Positions 18,486 to 28,056 are shown, counted from the stretch's first letter. The stretch is 64,000 bases of DNA from UBA9647 sp963739335 (GCA_963739335.1 CAVUAC010000008.1:41111-105110); one strand, 5' to 3'. Made by a program: numbers and translations. The notes: generated by a model not told the origin, from the sequence alone.

Positions 18486-19712
18486 TTAAATATGACCCAG
18501 TGCATCGACAATCTTCATTCGGGATGCCTTGAATGCCGGAATGATCGTGGAGACGACAGTCGTCAAGGAGATCAGTACGAAGACTCCGGCAAAAATCGAT
18601 GGGACCTTGTCGACAATGAGCGAATAGCCTCGAGTCATTCCGGGTGGTGCAGGCATTGTAGTGCCGGAAGCATTGATCAATGTTGCAAGAACATACGCGA
18701 GCACAAGCCCAAGAAGTGCACCGAGAACTCCGATCACCAGGCCTTCGTACAGGAAGTTGACCAGAAGGCGCGCCCGTGACGTCCCGACAGCAAGCTGCGT
18801 TCCAATTTCGCGGGTGCGCTCAAAGATCGACATCATCATCGTATTCGAACTGCTCAGGACGACAATAATGAAAATTATGACTCCCAGAAAACCGAAAATT
18901 GTGTTGTAGAGGCGGACCACGGCATTGTAGAACGTCGCCATCTCATACCAGCGTTTTGCTCTCAGTGACGGAAAGAGCTTCTCCAATGATATTGCGACAT
19001 CATCCGTCTTCTCTGTCTCGTTGAGCACCACGACAAGTTTTGTGACTTTCTGCGAGTTGATCAGCTCCTGGGCTGTTCGCAAGTGTACCATGAGCGCGCG
19101 CTCGTCGTACTCCGGTATGCCGGTCGAGTAAATCCCGGCCACCTTCACATCCAGCGCATTCAAAGCTCCTTTCGAAGTCGTCGTCATGAGTGTGAGATAT
19201 GTTCCGATGCCTGCCTTCAGCGACTTGGCAAGTCCGCGCGCGAGTATCACTTCGTTCTCCTTCTCGTTCTCCTTCGTTTCTCCCAGAAACCTGCCTGTAT
19301 CGACGGCAAGAGCATACCCTGCGAGCTTTGTCTCCTGTTCCGGCTCGACACCGCGTCCAAGGAAGGCCGCCGATTTATCGCCGTTTGAGATGAGGCCCAT
19401 GAATTCCACTCGTGCCATCGTGAAACGAACATCCGCCTCGGCCGCGATCTTCTTCTTCAGCTCCGGCACGTTTTCGAGGCCAAGCTCGAGCGGTCGTTCC
19501 TCCTCCCGTTCCAGAAACTCTTTGGTATAAAGCTGAATGTGTCCCAGCTGGCCACGGATCGTCGTCTCTCGCAGCCCTCGAAACGAAAAGGAAATGAAAC
19601 CGCCTGCCAGGATAAGGGCGGTGGCTCCGAAGACAAGCACGAGGCCGGTGATAATCGTTCTTCGACGGTTGCGGAAAACGTTCTTCGTCGCAAGCTTCAT
19701 AAACTTGAACAT
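18486..19712 (-). CDS. FtsX/LolC-E-type ABC permease
   Basis: The 408-residue product has one N-terminal TM helix (about residues 20-42), a periplasmic core domain with no Sec signal, and three C-terminal TM helices. IFERTREIGTQLAVGTSRARL lies between TM2 and TM3, the coupling-helix region of this family. It follows its ATPase gene by 21 bases. With the LolA-like protein downstream it resembles a LolCDE-A relay for extracting a lipoprotein or lipid from the inner membrane. Confidence 0.88.
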   Translation of the reverse strand: MFKFMKLATKNVFRNRRRTIITGLVLVFGATALILAGGFISFSFRGLRETTIRGQLGHIQLYTKEFLEREEERPLELGLENVPELKKKIAAEADVRFTMARVEFMGLISNGDKSAAFLGRGVEPEQETKLAGYALAVDTGRFLGETKENEKENEVILARGLAKSLKAGIGTYLTLMTTTSKGALNALDVKVAGIYSTGIPEYDERALMVHLRTAQELINSQKVTKLVVVLNETEKTDDVAISLEKLFPSLRAKRWYEMATFYNAVVRLYNTIFGFLGVIIFIIVVLSSSNTMMMSIFERTREIGTQLAVGTSRARLLVNFLYEGLVIGVLGALLGLVLAYVLATLINASGTTMPAPPGMTRGYSLIVDKVPSIFAGVFVLISLTTVVSTIIPAFKASRMKIVDALGHI

Positions 19713-19733
19713 ACCTTCGTCTCCTTCCGAATC

Positions 19734-20432
19734 CTAATGTTGTCCGTTGACAATGACGCCGTCGTGAAGTTTGACCACCCTTCTGGCATAGCTGAGCACG
19801 AGCGGGTCGTGGGTGGCAAACAAAAATGTGACCTTTTCCTCCTCATTCAGTGTTCGCATGAGATCGAGGATCTCGCGTGCAGTCACGGAGTCGATGTTCG
19901 CCGTCGGCTCGTCGGCCAGCACAATCCTTGGACTGTTGACGAGGGCCCTTGCGATGGCGACACGTTGACGCTGTCCGCCCGAGAGCTCGTTGGGTTTGTG
20001 ATCGCGGAATTCCCAGATCATCACGTCTTTCAAAACGCGCTCCACGAGCTGGCGCCGCACCGATGATGATTTCTTTGTCAGCAGGAGCGGGTACTCGACA
20101 TTCTCATACGCAGTCAGAACAGGTATGAGATTGAATGTCTGAAAAATGAATCCCAGCTTCTCCAGACGGACCCGGTGAAGGTTGGAGAGGCCATTGTATC
20201 TGACCTCGGTGCCTTCAAGAAAAACCCTGCCGACCGTCGGCGAATCGATGAGCCCCAGAACGTTCAACAGCGTTGTTTTCCCGCTGCCCGACGGGCCCGA
20301 GAGCGCAGTGAACTCGCCCTCTCCGATTGCGAGCGTGAGGCCTCTGAGTGCAGGGACTTCAGTCCTCCCCAGCTTGTACGTCTTTTCAAGATTGTCGGTG
20401 CGAACAAGTGAATCCATAGATATGATCTCCAT
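19734..20432 (-). CDS. LolD/MacB-type ABC ATPase
   Basis: The 232-residue product has Walker A GPSGSGKTT (residues 46-54), a Q-loop in FIFQTFNLIP, signature LSGGQRQR, Walker B IVLADEP and the switch His in FATHDP. The size and sequence match ATPases that pair with FtsX-type permeases. It powers the permease encoded just downstream. A second ATG five codons in (MDSLVR) is a possible alternative start. Confidence 0.95.
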   Translation of the reverse strand: MEIISMDSLVRTDNLEKTYKLGRTEVPALRGLTLAIGEGEFTALSGPSGSGKTTLLNVLGLIDSPTVGRVFLEGTEVRYNGLSNLHRVRLEKLGFIFQTFNLIPVLTAYENVEYPLLLTKKSSSVRRQLVERVLKDVMIWEFRDHKPNELSGGQRQRVAIARALVNSPRIVLADEPTANIDSVTAREILDLMRTLNEEEKVTFLFATHDPLVLSYARRVVKLHDGVIVNGQH

Positions 20433-20441
20433 TGAGTAAGG

Positions 20442-21092
20442 TTAGCGCAGGTCGGTGAGTTCTTGTTCTGCCTTCTTCGCAGTGATGGAATCCGGCGACA
20501 AGGAAATTGCCTTTTCAAGGAGCTCCTTCGCCTTGCTCCTCTGGCTGTCACGTTTGTATGCTACCCCGGCCCAGCAATAGATCGTCGATTGCAGCTGGGC
20601 GTCAAGGTGCGCAAGCCTCGGATCGCCAAGCAAGTAGGAGAAATCCTTGATTGCGGTAGCGAGCCGATTGAAGAAGGAGGGCAGCTGTACGCTGTTGACT
20701 CCTCGAACGAGCCGCACGGAGATGTCGTCGGGAGTCAATTCCACTGCTTTGTCCATATCGTCGATGCCCTTCTCAACGCCCTTCATTTTCTCAAATGGGT
20801 CGGAGGCGTCGCGTCCCCGCATGGTCCAAAAGCTCCCACGGTACACCAGAGCGATTGAGTTGGTGGTTTCGATCTCGAGGGCCTTATCAAGGTACGTGAA
20901 GCCTTTCTCAACGGCGTGTTCGTTTCCCGCGGCTCCCTGCTCATGGTACAGTTTTCCAAGTTTTACGAGAGTCTCGACGTTATTCGGTTTCTGTTGAAGC
21001 GCCTTTTCCAGCTCGTCCACCGACTGCTGAGCATTTGCGGTGATGGTAAGGATCGAGCAGAGAGACAGAATTGTAAGGGTTCTCTGAATCAT
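20442..21092 (-). CDS. Periplasmic TPR-repeat protein
   Basis: The 216-residue product has a signal peptide (MIQRTLTILSLCSILTITANA) and then helical TPR-like repeats (ALQQKPNNVETLVKLGKLYHE, then ITAKKAEQEL near the end). It is first in the seven-gene leftward operon and sits nine bases from the ATPase gene. The ATG at 21092 follows GAGGAGAAG and opens the signal peptide; an in-frame start 63 bases upstream adds an implausible extension. A scaffold or assembly role for the envelope system is inferred from position only. Confidence 0.8.
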   Translation of the reverse strand: MIQRTLTILSLCSILTITANAQQSVDELEKALQQKPNNVETLVKLGKLYHEQGAAGNEHAVEKGFTYLDKALEIETTNSIALVYRGSFWTMRGRDASDPFEKMKGVEKGIDDMDKAVELTPDDISVRLVRGVNSVQLPSFFNRLATAIKDFSYLLGDPRLAHLDAQLQSTIYCWAGVAYKRDSQRSKAKELLEKAISLSPDSITAKKAEQELTDLR

Positions 21093-21249
21093 GGTTCTTC
21101 TCCTCTTTGTATGGGAAGTTCTTTGCTTTTGCACGATGCAAGATAGCATGCACACTGGGTGGATCAGAGGGAATTCCGACGAATCGACATAACGGGCGGA
21201 TGAATCACATTCTTGGGAGGATGAAAATGGGCGTGTGTCGGCGGGCGAA

Positions 21250-21304
21250 TTGAGAATCCAGAAGTCAGAAGTCAGAAGTCAGAATCCAGAAGTCAGAATT
21301 CAGA
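21250..21304. repeat. CAGAAGTC short-period repeat, second copy
   Basis: About seven imperfect copies of CAGAAGTCAGAATC in tandem, related to the array at 14540-14600. The surrounding 21093-21519 contains no gene. GCCTTTCAGGTTAGACCGTTG near 21419 resembles strings near 47995 and 51800. Confidence 0.65.
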
Positions 21305-21519
21305 AGCGAAAAAGGAGAAGCGTGGAGGGACGGTGGTAGGGGGAGCCGACATAGCCAGCATTTCCGGCCAATTCTGGCTGCCTCCGTCTTGGCGGGCACA
21401 TTCCGCAACAAGCGAGTTGCCTTTCAGGTTAGACCGTTGTAGCTTAGTAGGAAGTTTTTCCTCCGCCATCACCGTACGCATCATTTCTCTTAGTCCCGAC
21501 TCCCATTACAGGAGGCCAT

Positions 21520-21756
21520 ATGATCGGGGCGACAGTCTCACATTACCGAATCCTCGTGAAGTTGGGGGGAGGAGATCCCGCTGAGCGGAGTCCGATTTCC
21601 ATTTGTGGACCAAGATCTCGACCCGTGAACGGGACGGACGAAAGCGGAACAAGGTCCTCGAGGGGTGAGGCCCCCGCAGCGAGCACGTTACCCTGTCGTT
21701 GTGCGCACTTCTCGGGGAAAAGGATAACCGAGAGCTCTCCCATTCTTGTTCAATAA
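21520..21756 (+). pseudogene. Broken kinase head 0
   Basis: After a good AGGAGG site the frame begins MIGATVSHYRILVKLGGG, the same opening as the intact kinases downstream, then changes at DPAERS into unrelated sequence for about 60 residues. The switch occurs at GATCCCGCTGAGCGGA, a short hairpin-like string. No kinase motif follows. This is the first of five detached kinase N-termini and lies just before the lactate dehydrogenase gene. Confidence 0.75.
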
Positions 21757-21771
21757 CAATCGGAGGGATCT

Positions 21772-22710
21772 ATGAAAATCGGGGTTGTTGGAACGGGCTT
21801 TGTTGGCTCAACGGCGGCGTACGCCATGGTTATGCGGGGGGTGGGGCGGGAGATCGTTCTCGTGGATGTCAACAAAGATCGTGCACGGGCGGAGGCGGAC
21901 GATATCCTCCATGCTGTGCCATTCGCGCATCCAATTGAAATTGTTGCCGGGGACTACCATGATCTCGCTGGATCGCGTGTTATCGTCGTTACTGCAGGTG
22001 CAAACCAGCGCCCCGGAGAAATTCGTCTCGATCTTCTGAAACGCAACGCGGCGGTGTTGCAGGACGTCATCCCCCGCATCCTTGAGCATGCGCCTGAAGC
22101 AATCCTCGTGGTGGCGACAAATCCCGTCGATGTCATGACGCACCTCGCGGCACGAACTGCGGCAACGTTCGGCCTTCCGGGCAACAGGGTGGTAGGTTCT
22201 GGCACCATGCTCGACACAGCCCGGTTCCGCTCACTGCTGGGGAGGCACGTCGGAGTTGATTCTTCTCATGTCCACGCGTATGTGTTAGGCGAGCATGGCG
22301 ATTCGGAAGTCCTCACCTGGTCTCTTGCAACCGTAGGAGGTATGCCTCTCGCTGAATTCTGCCGCCAGCGGGGAATCATGCTCGACCATGCAATCCAGTC
22401 CGACATCGACACAAAAGTTCGTCGGGCAGCCTACACAATTATTGGCGGGAAAGGAGCGACGTACTATGGCATCGGCAGCGCGTTGGCGAAAATCGTTGAT
22501 GTCATTCTCAAGGACCAACGCTCGGTGCTAACCGTCTGCACGCCGCTCAAGGACGTCCTGGGAGTCGAGGATGTTACAGTCTCTCAACCTCACCTCGTCG
22601 GAGGAGCTGGAGTTTTGGCGACGTTTCCGCCCCCTTTGAATGACGAGGAAGCAAAACTCCTGAGAAAGAGTGCAGAGGTAGTGGCGCAGGCGATCCGAAG
22701 CATCGGCTAA
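21772..22710 (+). CDS. ldh: L-lactate dehydrogenase
   Basis: The 312-residue product interconverts pyruvate and L-lactate with NAD(H). The Rossmann motif GTGFVG is at residues 7-12, with Asp 32 as the NAD-selecting acid. The specificity loop AGANQRPGEIR has Gln 79 where lactate enzymes have Gln and malate enzymes have Arg; Arg 85 and His 175 (GEHGDSE) are the catalytic pair. A strong GGAGGG site precedes the ATG. It lies inside the kinase-head region, between heads 0 and 1, with no metabolic neighbour. A malate dehydrogenase is unlikely because of Gln 79. Confidence 0.93.
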   Translation: MKIGVVGTGFVGSTAAYAMVMRGVGREIVLVDVNKDRARAEADDILHAVPFAHPIEIVAGDYHDLAGSRVIVVTAGANQRPGEIRLDLLKRNAAVLQDVIPRILEHAPEAILVVATNPVDVMTHLAARTAATFGLPGNRVVGSGTMLDTARFRSLLGRHVGVDSSHVHAYVLGEHGDSEVLTWSLATVGGMPLAEFCRQRGIMLDHAIQSDIDTKVRRAAYTIIGGKGATYYGIGSALAKIVDVILKDQRSVLTVCTPLKDVLGVEDVTVSQPHLVGGAGVLATFPPPLNDEEAKLLRKSAEVVAQAIRSIG

Positions 22711-22754
22711 AAATGTTGCAAGAGAGACGGGGGATGGTGCCTGTACGATATCCT

Positions 22755-22860
22755 TCACTCCGTCAGGAGTGAGATGTTTCTAGACCAGCTCCGTTAGGAG
22801 TGAAATGCTCCAACGGAGTTCCGTACCGCTCGGATGGAAGAGCAACACATATACCACCTT
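22755..22860. repeat. REP-like palindromes
   Basis: TCACTCC-gtca-GGAGTGA at 22755-22772 is followed by related imperfect pairs (CTCCGTTAGGAGTGAAAT, CTCCAACGGAGTTCC). The organisation resembles the tract at 36897-37090 and extragenic palindromes spread by RAYT transposases. Confidence 0.6.
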
Positions 22861-22905
22861 TGGCGGGTTGATGAAAGACGGTTGAAGGAAGATAGAAAAT
22901 GAAAC

Positions 22906-23286
22906 ATGTGGATTCAATCAGTTGAAAGGCTATCGGCGATGGAACGCGTTGGTGTAGCGCTCGAGAGAATTGTTGCATGCTCACTGCTTCTGAATGGAGT
23001 GGGCAAAACTGATCTTGTTCCTGGAGATCGTGTCTTTGTGAAAACGCGCAATTCGCTCTACAATATCCGCGTCCTCGGGAATGGAAAGTACTCTGTCTCC
23101 GGCGGCTGGTTTGACAGGAAGGGTCTTTCACCGATGACAACAAGAATTGCCGGCTGCACCTGGGGCGGCAGTGCGATCAAGATAGATGTCGTTGCCGTGT
23201 GCGGGCTCAGATTGGAGTTTGGGAACCGGTTGATTACGAGCACCATCCAAAAGATCATTCGTCTGCCGTTTGTGTGGCAAAATTAG
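22906..23286 (+). CDS. Small conserved protein with TWGGSAIK motif
   Basis: The 126-residue product has no signal peptide or TM helix. It contains GDRVFVKTRNSLYNIRV, then VSGGWF and GCTWGGSAIK, and a beta-rich C-terminus. I recall small hypothetical proteins of this pattern (Ser/Tyr-rich strands, then GGWF and TWGGS) in several bacterial phyla, but I know no function. The ATG at 22906 gives the longest frame; MERVGVALER at 22939 is an alternative. It sits between lactate dehydrogenase and the first kinase, close enough to head 1 (81 bases) to be co-transcribed. Confidence 0.65.
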   Translation: MWIQSVERLSAMERVGVALERIVACSLLLNGVGKTDLVPGDRVFVKTRNSLYNIRVLGNGKYSVSGGWFDRKGLSPMTTRIAGCTWGGSAIKIDVVAVCGLRLEFGNRLITSTIQKIIRLPFVWQN

Positions 23287-23366
23287 TCGTGTGATCGGCT
23301 AGACGATATCTTGAGAATACGTGTCGTCAAGATCTAGTGGAGCGGCGGCGGCCGGAGGTGTGAACA

Positions 23367-23513
23367 ATGATTGGACAAACCATTTCGCACTATCACATCC
23401 TGGAAAGAGTGGGCGAAGTCCCAAAGTTGCCGACGAGTGCTCTTCGACGAGTCGATGCAACTTTGAGGATCCCGCTGTTTTCTAGCGGGAGCTGCAATGG
23501 AGGCCCCCAATGA
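23367..23513 (+). pseudogene. Broken kinase head 1 / leader ORF
   Basis: This 48-codon frame begins MIGQTISHYHILERVGE, a kinase opening, then departs into VPKLPTSALRR. Its 3' part contains CAAAGTTGC/GCAACTTTG arms and the hairpin TCCCGCT-gttttc-TAGCGGGA (23470-23490). The TGA at 23511-23513 overlaps the ATG of the first intact kinase, so if translated it would couple to that gene. Confidence 0.7.
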
Positions 23514-25849
23514 TTGGACAAACCATTTCTCACTACCACATCATGGAGAAACTGGGTGAGGGGGGCATGGGTGTCGTCTACAAGGCCGAAGACACCAAGC
23601 TCAAACGCACCGTTGCCCTCAAATTCCTCCCCCGTGGTCTCGAAGCCCAGGAACCCGAACGCGCCCGCTTTCTTCAGGAGGCCCAGGCAGCAGCTGCACT
23701 GAACCATCCCCACATCTGTACGATCCACGATATTCTCAGCGAGGGCGATCAGCAGTTCATCGTCATGGAATTCGTGGACGGCAAAACGCTGAGGCAACTG
23801 GTGCCAATCCAGAAGATGCAGACTGCCATCGACTGCGCGATCCAGATTGGTGACGCGTTGCAGGAAGCGCACAGCAAGGGGATCGTCCATCGCGACATCA
23901 AGACCGACAACATCATGGTCAACGCGAAGAACCAGATCAAGGTGATGGACTTCGGATTGGCCAAGCTGAAGGGATCTCTGAAGCTGACAAAAACCTCGAG
24001 CACGGTGGGAACACTGGCGTACATGGCCCCTGAGCAGATACAGGGGGGAGAGGTGGATGCAAGGTCGGATATCTTTTCTTTTGGCGTGGTTCTCTATGAA
24101 ATGCTCACGGGTCATCTTCCGTTCCGTGGGGAGCATGAAGCTGCCATCGTGTATTCGATTGTGAATGAGGACCCAATGCCGATACAGAACCACCTGCCAG
24201 ATATCTCCTCTGAATTGTTGCACGTTCTGAATCGAGCGTTGGAGAAGGAGCCAGAGGAGCGTTATCAGTCCGTGCACGATATGGTGATTGACTTGCGCAG
24301 ATTGAAAAAAGAAACAACGAGGGTAGTGAGATCAAGAACTGATGACAGACGTGGGGCTTCCAGCCACCTGGTTGGATTTATGCGCACATCCAGTAAATGG
24401 CTGTGGATTACTCTTGGTATTGTGATCGCAGCAGTGATTACTCTTTACTTCATTTTGTTCCGGCAATCGGAAAAGATCGAGTCAATCGCCGTGATGCCAT
24501 GCTCGATTGCGAAGGCGGACACATCGATAGAACATCTTAGTGATGACTTAACCGAAAGTATTATCAATAGCCTCTCACCGCTGCCAATGATCAGGGTAAA
24601 ATCTTACAGTGCGGTTGCTCGCTACAAAGGCAGAGATGTGGGTCTGGAACAAGTGGGACAGGAACTCGCTGTCGATGCAGTTGTAATCGAGAGGATGAGC
24701 CTTCGCAAGGATCAACTCTCATTGACTGTCGAGCTTGTAGACACGAAGACGGGAAATCAGATCTGGGGTCATAAATATAGCGAATCGTTAGCTGGGGTTA
24801 TCAATTTACAGCCTGAAATCCTCAGAGATATCACCCAGAAGCTGCAGTTGAAGTTGAGCGGGGAGGAAAAACAGCGGCTTCTGAAGAAGTACACAGAAAA
24901 TCCAGAAGCGTACCAACTGTATGCGAAAGGCCGCTTCTACCTGAACAAAAGGACATCCGACGGAGTAGACAGCGCATTGGCAAATTTCACGCAAGCGGTG
25001 ATGCTTGATCCAAATTATGCACGTGCTTATGCTGCGATTGCAGAGACCTACCTCGTTGGATTCACATTACACCTATCTCCGAAAGAATGTTTGCAGAGAG
25101 CAAAGAAAGCGACACTACAGGCACCTGAACTTGATTATGATTTAGCAGAAGCTCACTCAGCCAAAGCGGCATTACTTGGATACTACGAATACGATTTTGT
25201 GACTGCTGAACAGGAATTCCGGAGAGCTATCGAGTTGAATCCGAATTTCTCCACTGCACATCATTGGTTTGCGGAGTATCTCATTGTGAGAGGCCAATTC
25301 CAAGAAGGTTTTGCAGAATACGGCCGCGGAAAGGAACTCGATCCGACTTCACTGGCGATCCTTTCAGACTATGGATTAGGATTTTACTATGCCCGTCAAT
25401 ATGATCGAGCGATTGAAGAGCTCCAAAAAGTAATTCAGCTTGATCCTACTTTTGTTCGGACATACTTCTATGTTGCCATGCCCTATTGGAAAAAAGGGAT
25501 GAACGATGCTGCGTCCCAGGCATGGACACAGGGTATGATTGCAAACGGTGAGAGCGCAAATGATATTGAACAGTCAAGGAGAGTCTATAAAACGTCTGGA
25601 CTCAAAGGCTTTGCGCATTTTTGGCTTCAACGCGGCTTACGGGATAGGCGAACCGCAGGAAATCCACATGAAATTCTGTGGTGCTATATCATTCTTGGTG
25701 ACAAACACGCGGCCTTGATGTACATCGAAAGGTTGTACAACGAGCGACGATACGTAGTCGCGGCTCTCAAATTCGATCCTACCATTGACGAACTACGCAA
25801 CGAACCAAGATTTACCGCTGTGCTGAAGAAAGTTGGACTGGAGAAATGA
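23510..25849 (+). CDS. Ser/Thr kinase 1: PknB-type kinase, TM, TolB-N domain, TPR
   Basis: The 779-residue product has a kinase domain (about residues 8-268) with glycine loop GEGGMG, Lys 38, Glu 57, HRD with Asp 129 and DFG Asp 147, all intact. One TM helix spans about residues 297-317. An extracytoplasmic TolB-N/CadC-like domain follows (SIAVMPCSI to about 440), then TPR-like repeats to the end. Adjoining genes are similar kinases, and it overlaps the next by ATGA. The kinase domain is almost identical in DNA to kinase 5 over long stretches (for example 23777-23880 against 33978-34081). It probably phosphorylates cytoplasmic targets in response to a ligand sensed by the C-terminal part; targets are unknown. 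Confidence 0.92.
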   Translation: MIGQTISHYHIMEKLGEGGMGVVYKAEDTKLKRTVALKFLPRGLEAQEPERARFLQEAQAAAALNHPHICTIHDILSEGDQQFIVMEFVDGKTLRQLVPIQKMQTAIDCAIQIGDALQEAHSKGIVHRDIKTDNIMVNAKNQIKVMDFGLAKLKGSLKLTKTSSTVGTLAYMAPEQIQGGEVDARSDIFSFGVVLYEMLTGHLPFRGEHEAAIVYSIVNEDPMPIQNHLPDISSELLHVLNRALEKEPEERYQSVHDMVIDLRRLKKETTRVVRSRTDDRRGASSHLVGFMRTSSKWLWITLGIVIAAVITLYFILFRQSEKIESIAVMPCSIAKADTSIEHLSDDLTESIINSLSPLPMIRVKSYSAVARYKGRDVGLEQVGQELAVDAVVIERMSLRKDQLSLTVELVDTKTGNQIWGHKYSESLAGVINLQPEILRDITQKLQLKLSGEEKQRLLKKYTENPEAYQLYAKGRFYLNKRTSDGVDSALANFTQAVMLDPNYARAYAAIAETYLVGFTLHLSPKECLQRAKKATLQAPELDYDLAEAHSAKAALLGYYEYDFVTAEQEFRRAIELNPNFSTAHHWFAEYLIVRGQFQEGFAEYGRGKELDPTSLAILSDYGLGFYYARQYDRAIEELQKVIQLDPTFVRTYFYVAMPYWKKGMNDAASQAWTQGMIANGESANDIEQSRRVYKTSGLKGFAHFWLQRGLRDRRTAGNPHEILWCYIILGDKHAALMYIERLYNERRYVVAALKFDPTIDELRNEPRFTAVLKKVGLEK

Positions 25850-28056
25850 TCGGGCAAACAATCTCACACTACACAATTCTCGAAAAGCTCGGTGGTGGTG
25901 GAATGGGAATTGTGTACAAGGCCGAAGACACCCGCCTCAACCGCGCCGTTGCGTTGAAATTCCTTCCTCCTGATCTAACGCGCGATAAAAAGGCGAAGGA
26001 GCGTTTCATGCACGAAGCGCAGGCGGCATCCGCACTGGACCATCCGAACATCTGCACGGTCTACGAAATCGGGGAGAGCGATGAGGCGCAGCTATTCATC
26101 GCAATGGCGTGCTACGCGGGGCAGACCCTCAAAGAGAGAATTGCGGGTGGTCAAATGGCGGTAGAAGGTTGCGTCGATATCGCAATCCAGATCGGCCAGG
26201 GCTTGCAGAGGGCGCACGAGAAGGGGATTGTGCACAGGGACATCAAGCCAGCAAATATCATTGTCACCGGTGATGGGATGGTGAAGATTTTGGACTTTGG
26301 ACTGGCAAAGTTGGCTGGACAGGCGAAGCTCACGAAAACGGGATCAACAGTCGGCACCGCAGCCTATATGTCGCCGGAGCAAGCACGAGGACTCGATGTC
26401 GATCATCGGACAGACATCTGGTCGTTGGGAGTGGTGCTGTATGAGATGCTTACAGGAAAGCTACCATTCAGAGGCGAACACGAAGCTGCACTACTGTATT
26501 CGATCGTCCACGAGGAGCCGCACCCGATTTCCAGCTTACGGTCAGACCTTCCGTCAGATATTGAGTTGAGCATCGCCAAAATGCTGCAAAAGGAGCCCGG
26601 AGAACGCTTCCAGCATATGCAAGATTTGCTGTCCCAGCTAGACGCCATAAAGAAGAAAAACGAAACCAAAGGTGGGAAAGCCTTGCCGTCGATCGCTGTG
26701 TTGCCATTTGTCAACATGAGCCCCGATCCGGAGAATGAATATTTCAGCGATGGCTTGTCAGAAGAAATCATTAATGCATTGAGCAAGCTCGAGGGTTTGC
26801 ACGTCACCGCACGCACATCCGCCTTCCGATTTCGCGGGAAAGATCTCGATATGCGAGAAATTGGCAAGCAGCTCAATGTGAGTACTGTCCTCGAAGGCAG
26901 TGTTCGCAAAGCGGGAAACAGGCTGCGGATTACAGCCCAACTAATCAATGTCTCGGACGGTTACCACCTCTGGTCAGAAAAATATGACCGTGAACTGAAG
27001 GACGTGTTTGCCATTCAGGATGAAATCTCCCTGGCGATTGTGGACAAGCTCAAGGTAAGACTTCTGGGCGAAGACCAAGCAAGGCTCGCAAAGCGTTATA
27101 CGGATAATTTCGAGGTCTATGACCTCTACTTGAAAGGCCGATATTACCTGAACAAACTCACCGAAGAAGGTATCAAGAAAAGTCTTGATTGTTTTCAGCA
27201 AGCAATCCAAAAAGACCCGCGCTACGCCTTGGCCTATGGCGGGGTAGCGGGCGTCTACTTCGTGCTTGCGGTCGTAGAACAACTCCCTTCTAGCGAAACT
27301 ATGCCCAGAGCCAAATCAGAATTGTTGAAGGCACTTGAGCTGGATGACTCCCTTGCCGAAGTGCATGCATGGTTGGGTGAGCTCTATTTACAGCACGAGT
27401 GGGACTGGACTTCTGCTGAAAGGGAGCTCAAGAGGGCGATCGAACTCAAGCCGAACAGTCCCGAGGGACACCAGTTCTACGCGGATTACCTGATCTCGAC
27501 GGGAAGTAAGGAAGAAGCTTTAGCTGAAGTCGAGCGAGCCCGGGTTTTGGATCCGCTCTCCACTATACCCAACACTATGTTGGCTTGGCAACTTTTTGCG
27601 TCGCGTCGGTTTGATCAAGCGATTGAATACTGTCGAAAGATGCTCGAGACAGAACCGAGCTTCCTGCTGCAAATTCACCTCTGGAGGTCACTGCATCAGA
27701 AGAACATGCTTAACGAAGCGCTGGTGGAGTGCAAGAAGCTTTTCACGTTATTTGTAAGTCGCGAAGTCGCTGAGGCTATGGAGCACAGCTATCCTGAGTC
27801 CGGATACAAAGGTGCGATGTATGCGGGGGCACAGACGTTGATGGAGCAATCAAGACTGCGATACGTCTCGCCCTATACGATTGCTACACTCTTTGCCCAA
27901 GCCGAAGAGGACGATCAAACTCTTCAATGGCTTGAAAAAGCATACGAGGCGCGGGATCAGAGGGTCTACTCCATGGGAATAGACCCAGGTTGGGATAGAG
28001 TGCGTTCAAGCCCGCGATTCATTGCCCTGTTGGAAAAGGTGGGATTGAAAAGATGA
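25846..28056 (+). CDS. Ser/Thr kinase 2: soluble PknB-type kinase, TolB-N domain, TPR
   Basis: The 736-residue product has glycine loop GGGGMG, Lys 38, Glu 57, HRDIKPAN with Asp 132 and DFG Asp 150. After the kinase (to about residue 275) the TolB-N-like domain starts at once (SIAVLPFVNMSPDPENEYFS), with no TM helix. The protein is therefore probably cytoplasmic, unlike kinases 1 and 5. TPR-like repeats fill the C-terminal half. The FLPPDLTRDKKAKERF segment groups it with kinase 6 rather than with kinases 1, 3 and 5. Its ATG overlaps the stop of kinase 1, and its own stop overlaps head 2. Confidence 0.92.
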   Translation: MIGQTISHYTILEKLGGGGMGIVYKAEDTRLNRAVALKFLPPDLTRDKKAKERFMHEAQAASALDHPNICTVYEIGESDEAQLFIAMACYAGQTLKERIAGGQMAVEGCVDIAIQIGQGLQRAHEKGIVHRDIKPANIIVTGDGMVKILDFGLAKLAGQAKLTKTGSTVGTAAYMSPEQARGLDVDHRTDIWSLGVVLYEMLTGKLPFRGEHEAALLYSIVHEEPHPISSLRSDLPSDIELSIAKMLQKEPGERFQHMQDLLSQLDAIKKKNETKGGKALPSIAVLPFVNMSPDPENEYFSDGLSEEIINALSKLEGLHVTARTSAFRFRGKDLDMREIGKQLNVSTVLEGSVRKAGNRLRITAQLINVSDGYHLWSEKYDRELKDVFAIQDEISLAIVDKLKVRLLGEDQARLAKRYTDNFEVYDLYLKGRYYLNKLTEEGIKKSLDCFQQAIQKDPRYALAYGGVAGVYFVLAVVEQLPSSETMPRAKSELLKALELDDSLAEVHAWLGELYLQHEWDWTSAERELKRAIELKPNSPEGHQFYADYLISTGSKEEALAEVERARVLDPLSTIPNTMLAWQLFASRRFDQAIEYCRKMLETEPSFLLQIHLWRSLHQKNMLNEALVECKKLFTLFVSREVAEAMEHSYPESGYKGAMYAGAQTLMEQSRLRYVSPYTIATLFAQAEEDDQTLQWLEKAYEARDQRVYSMGIDPGWDRVRSSPRFIALLEKVGLKR

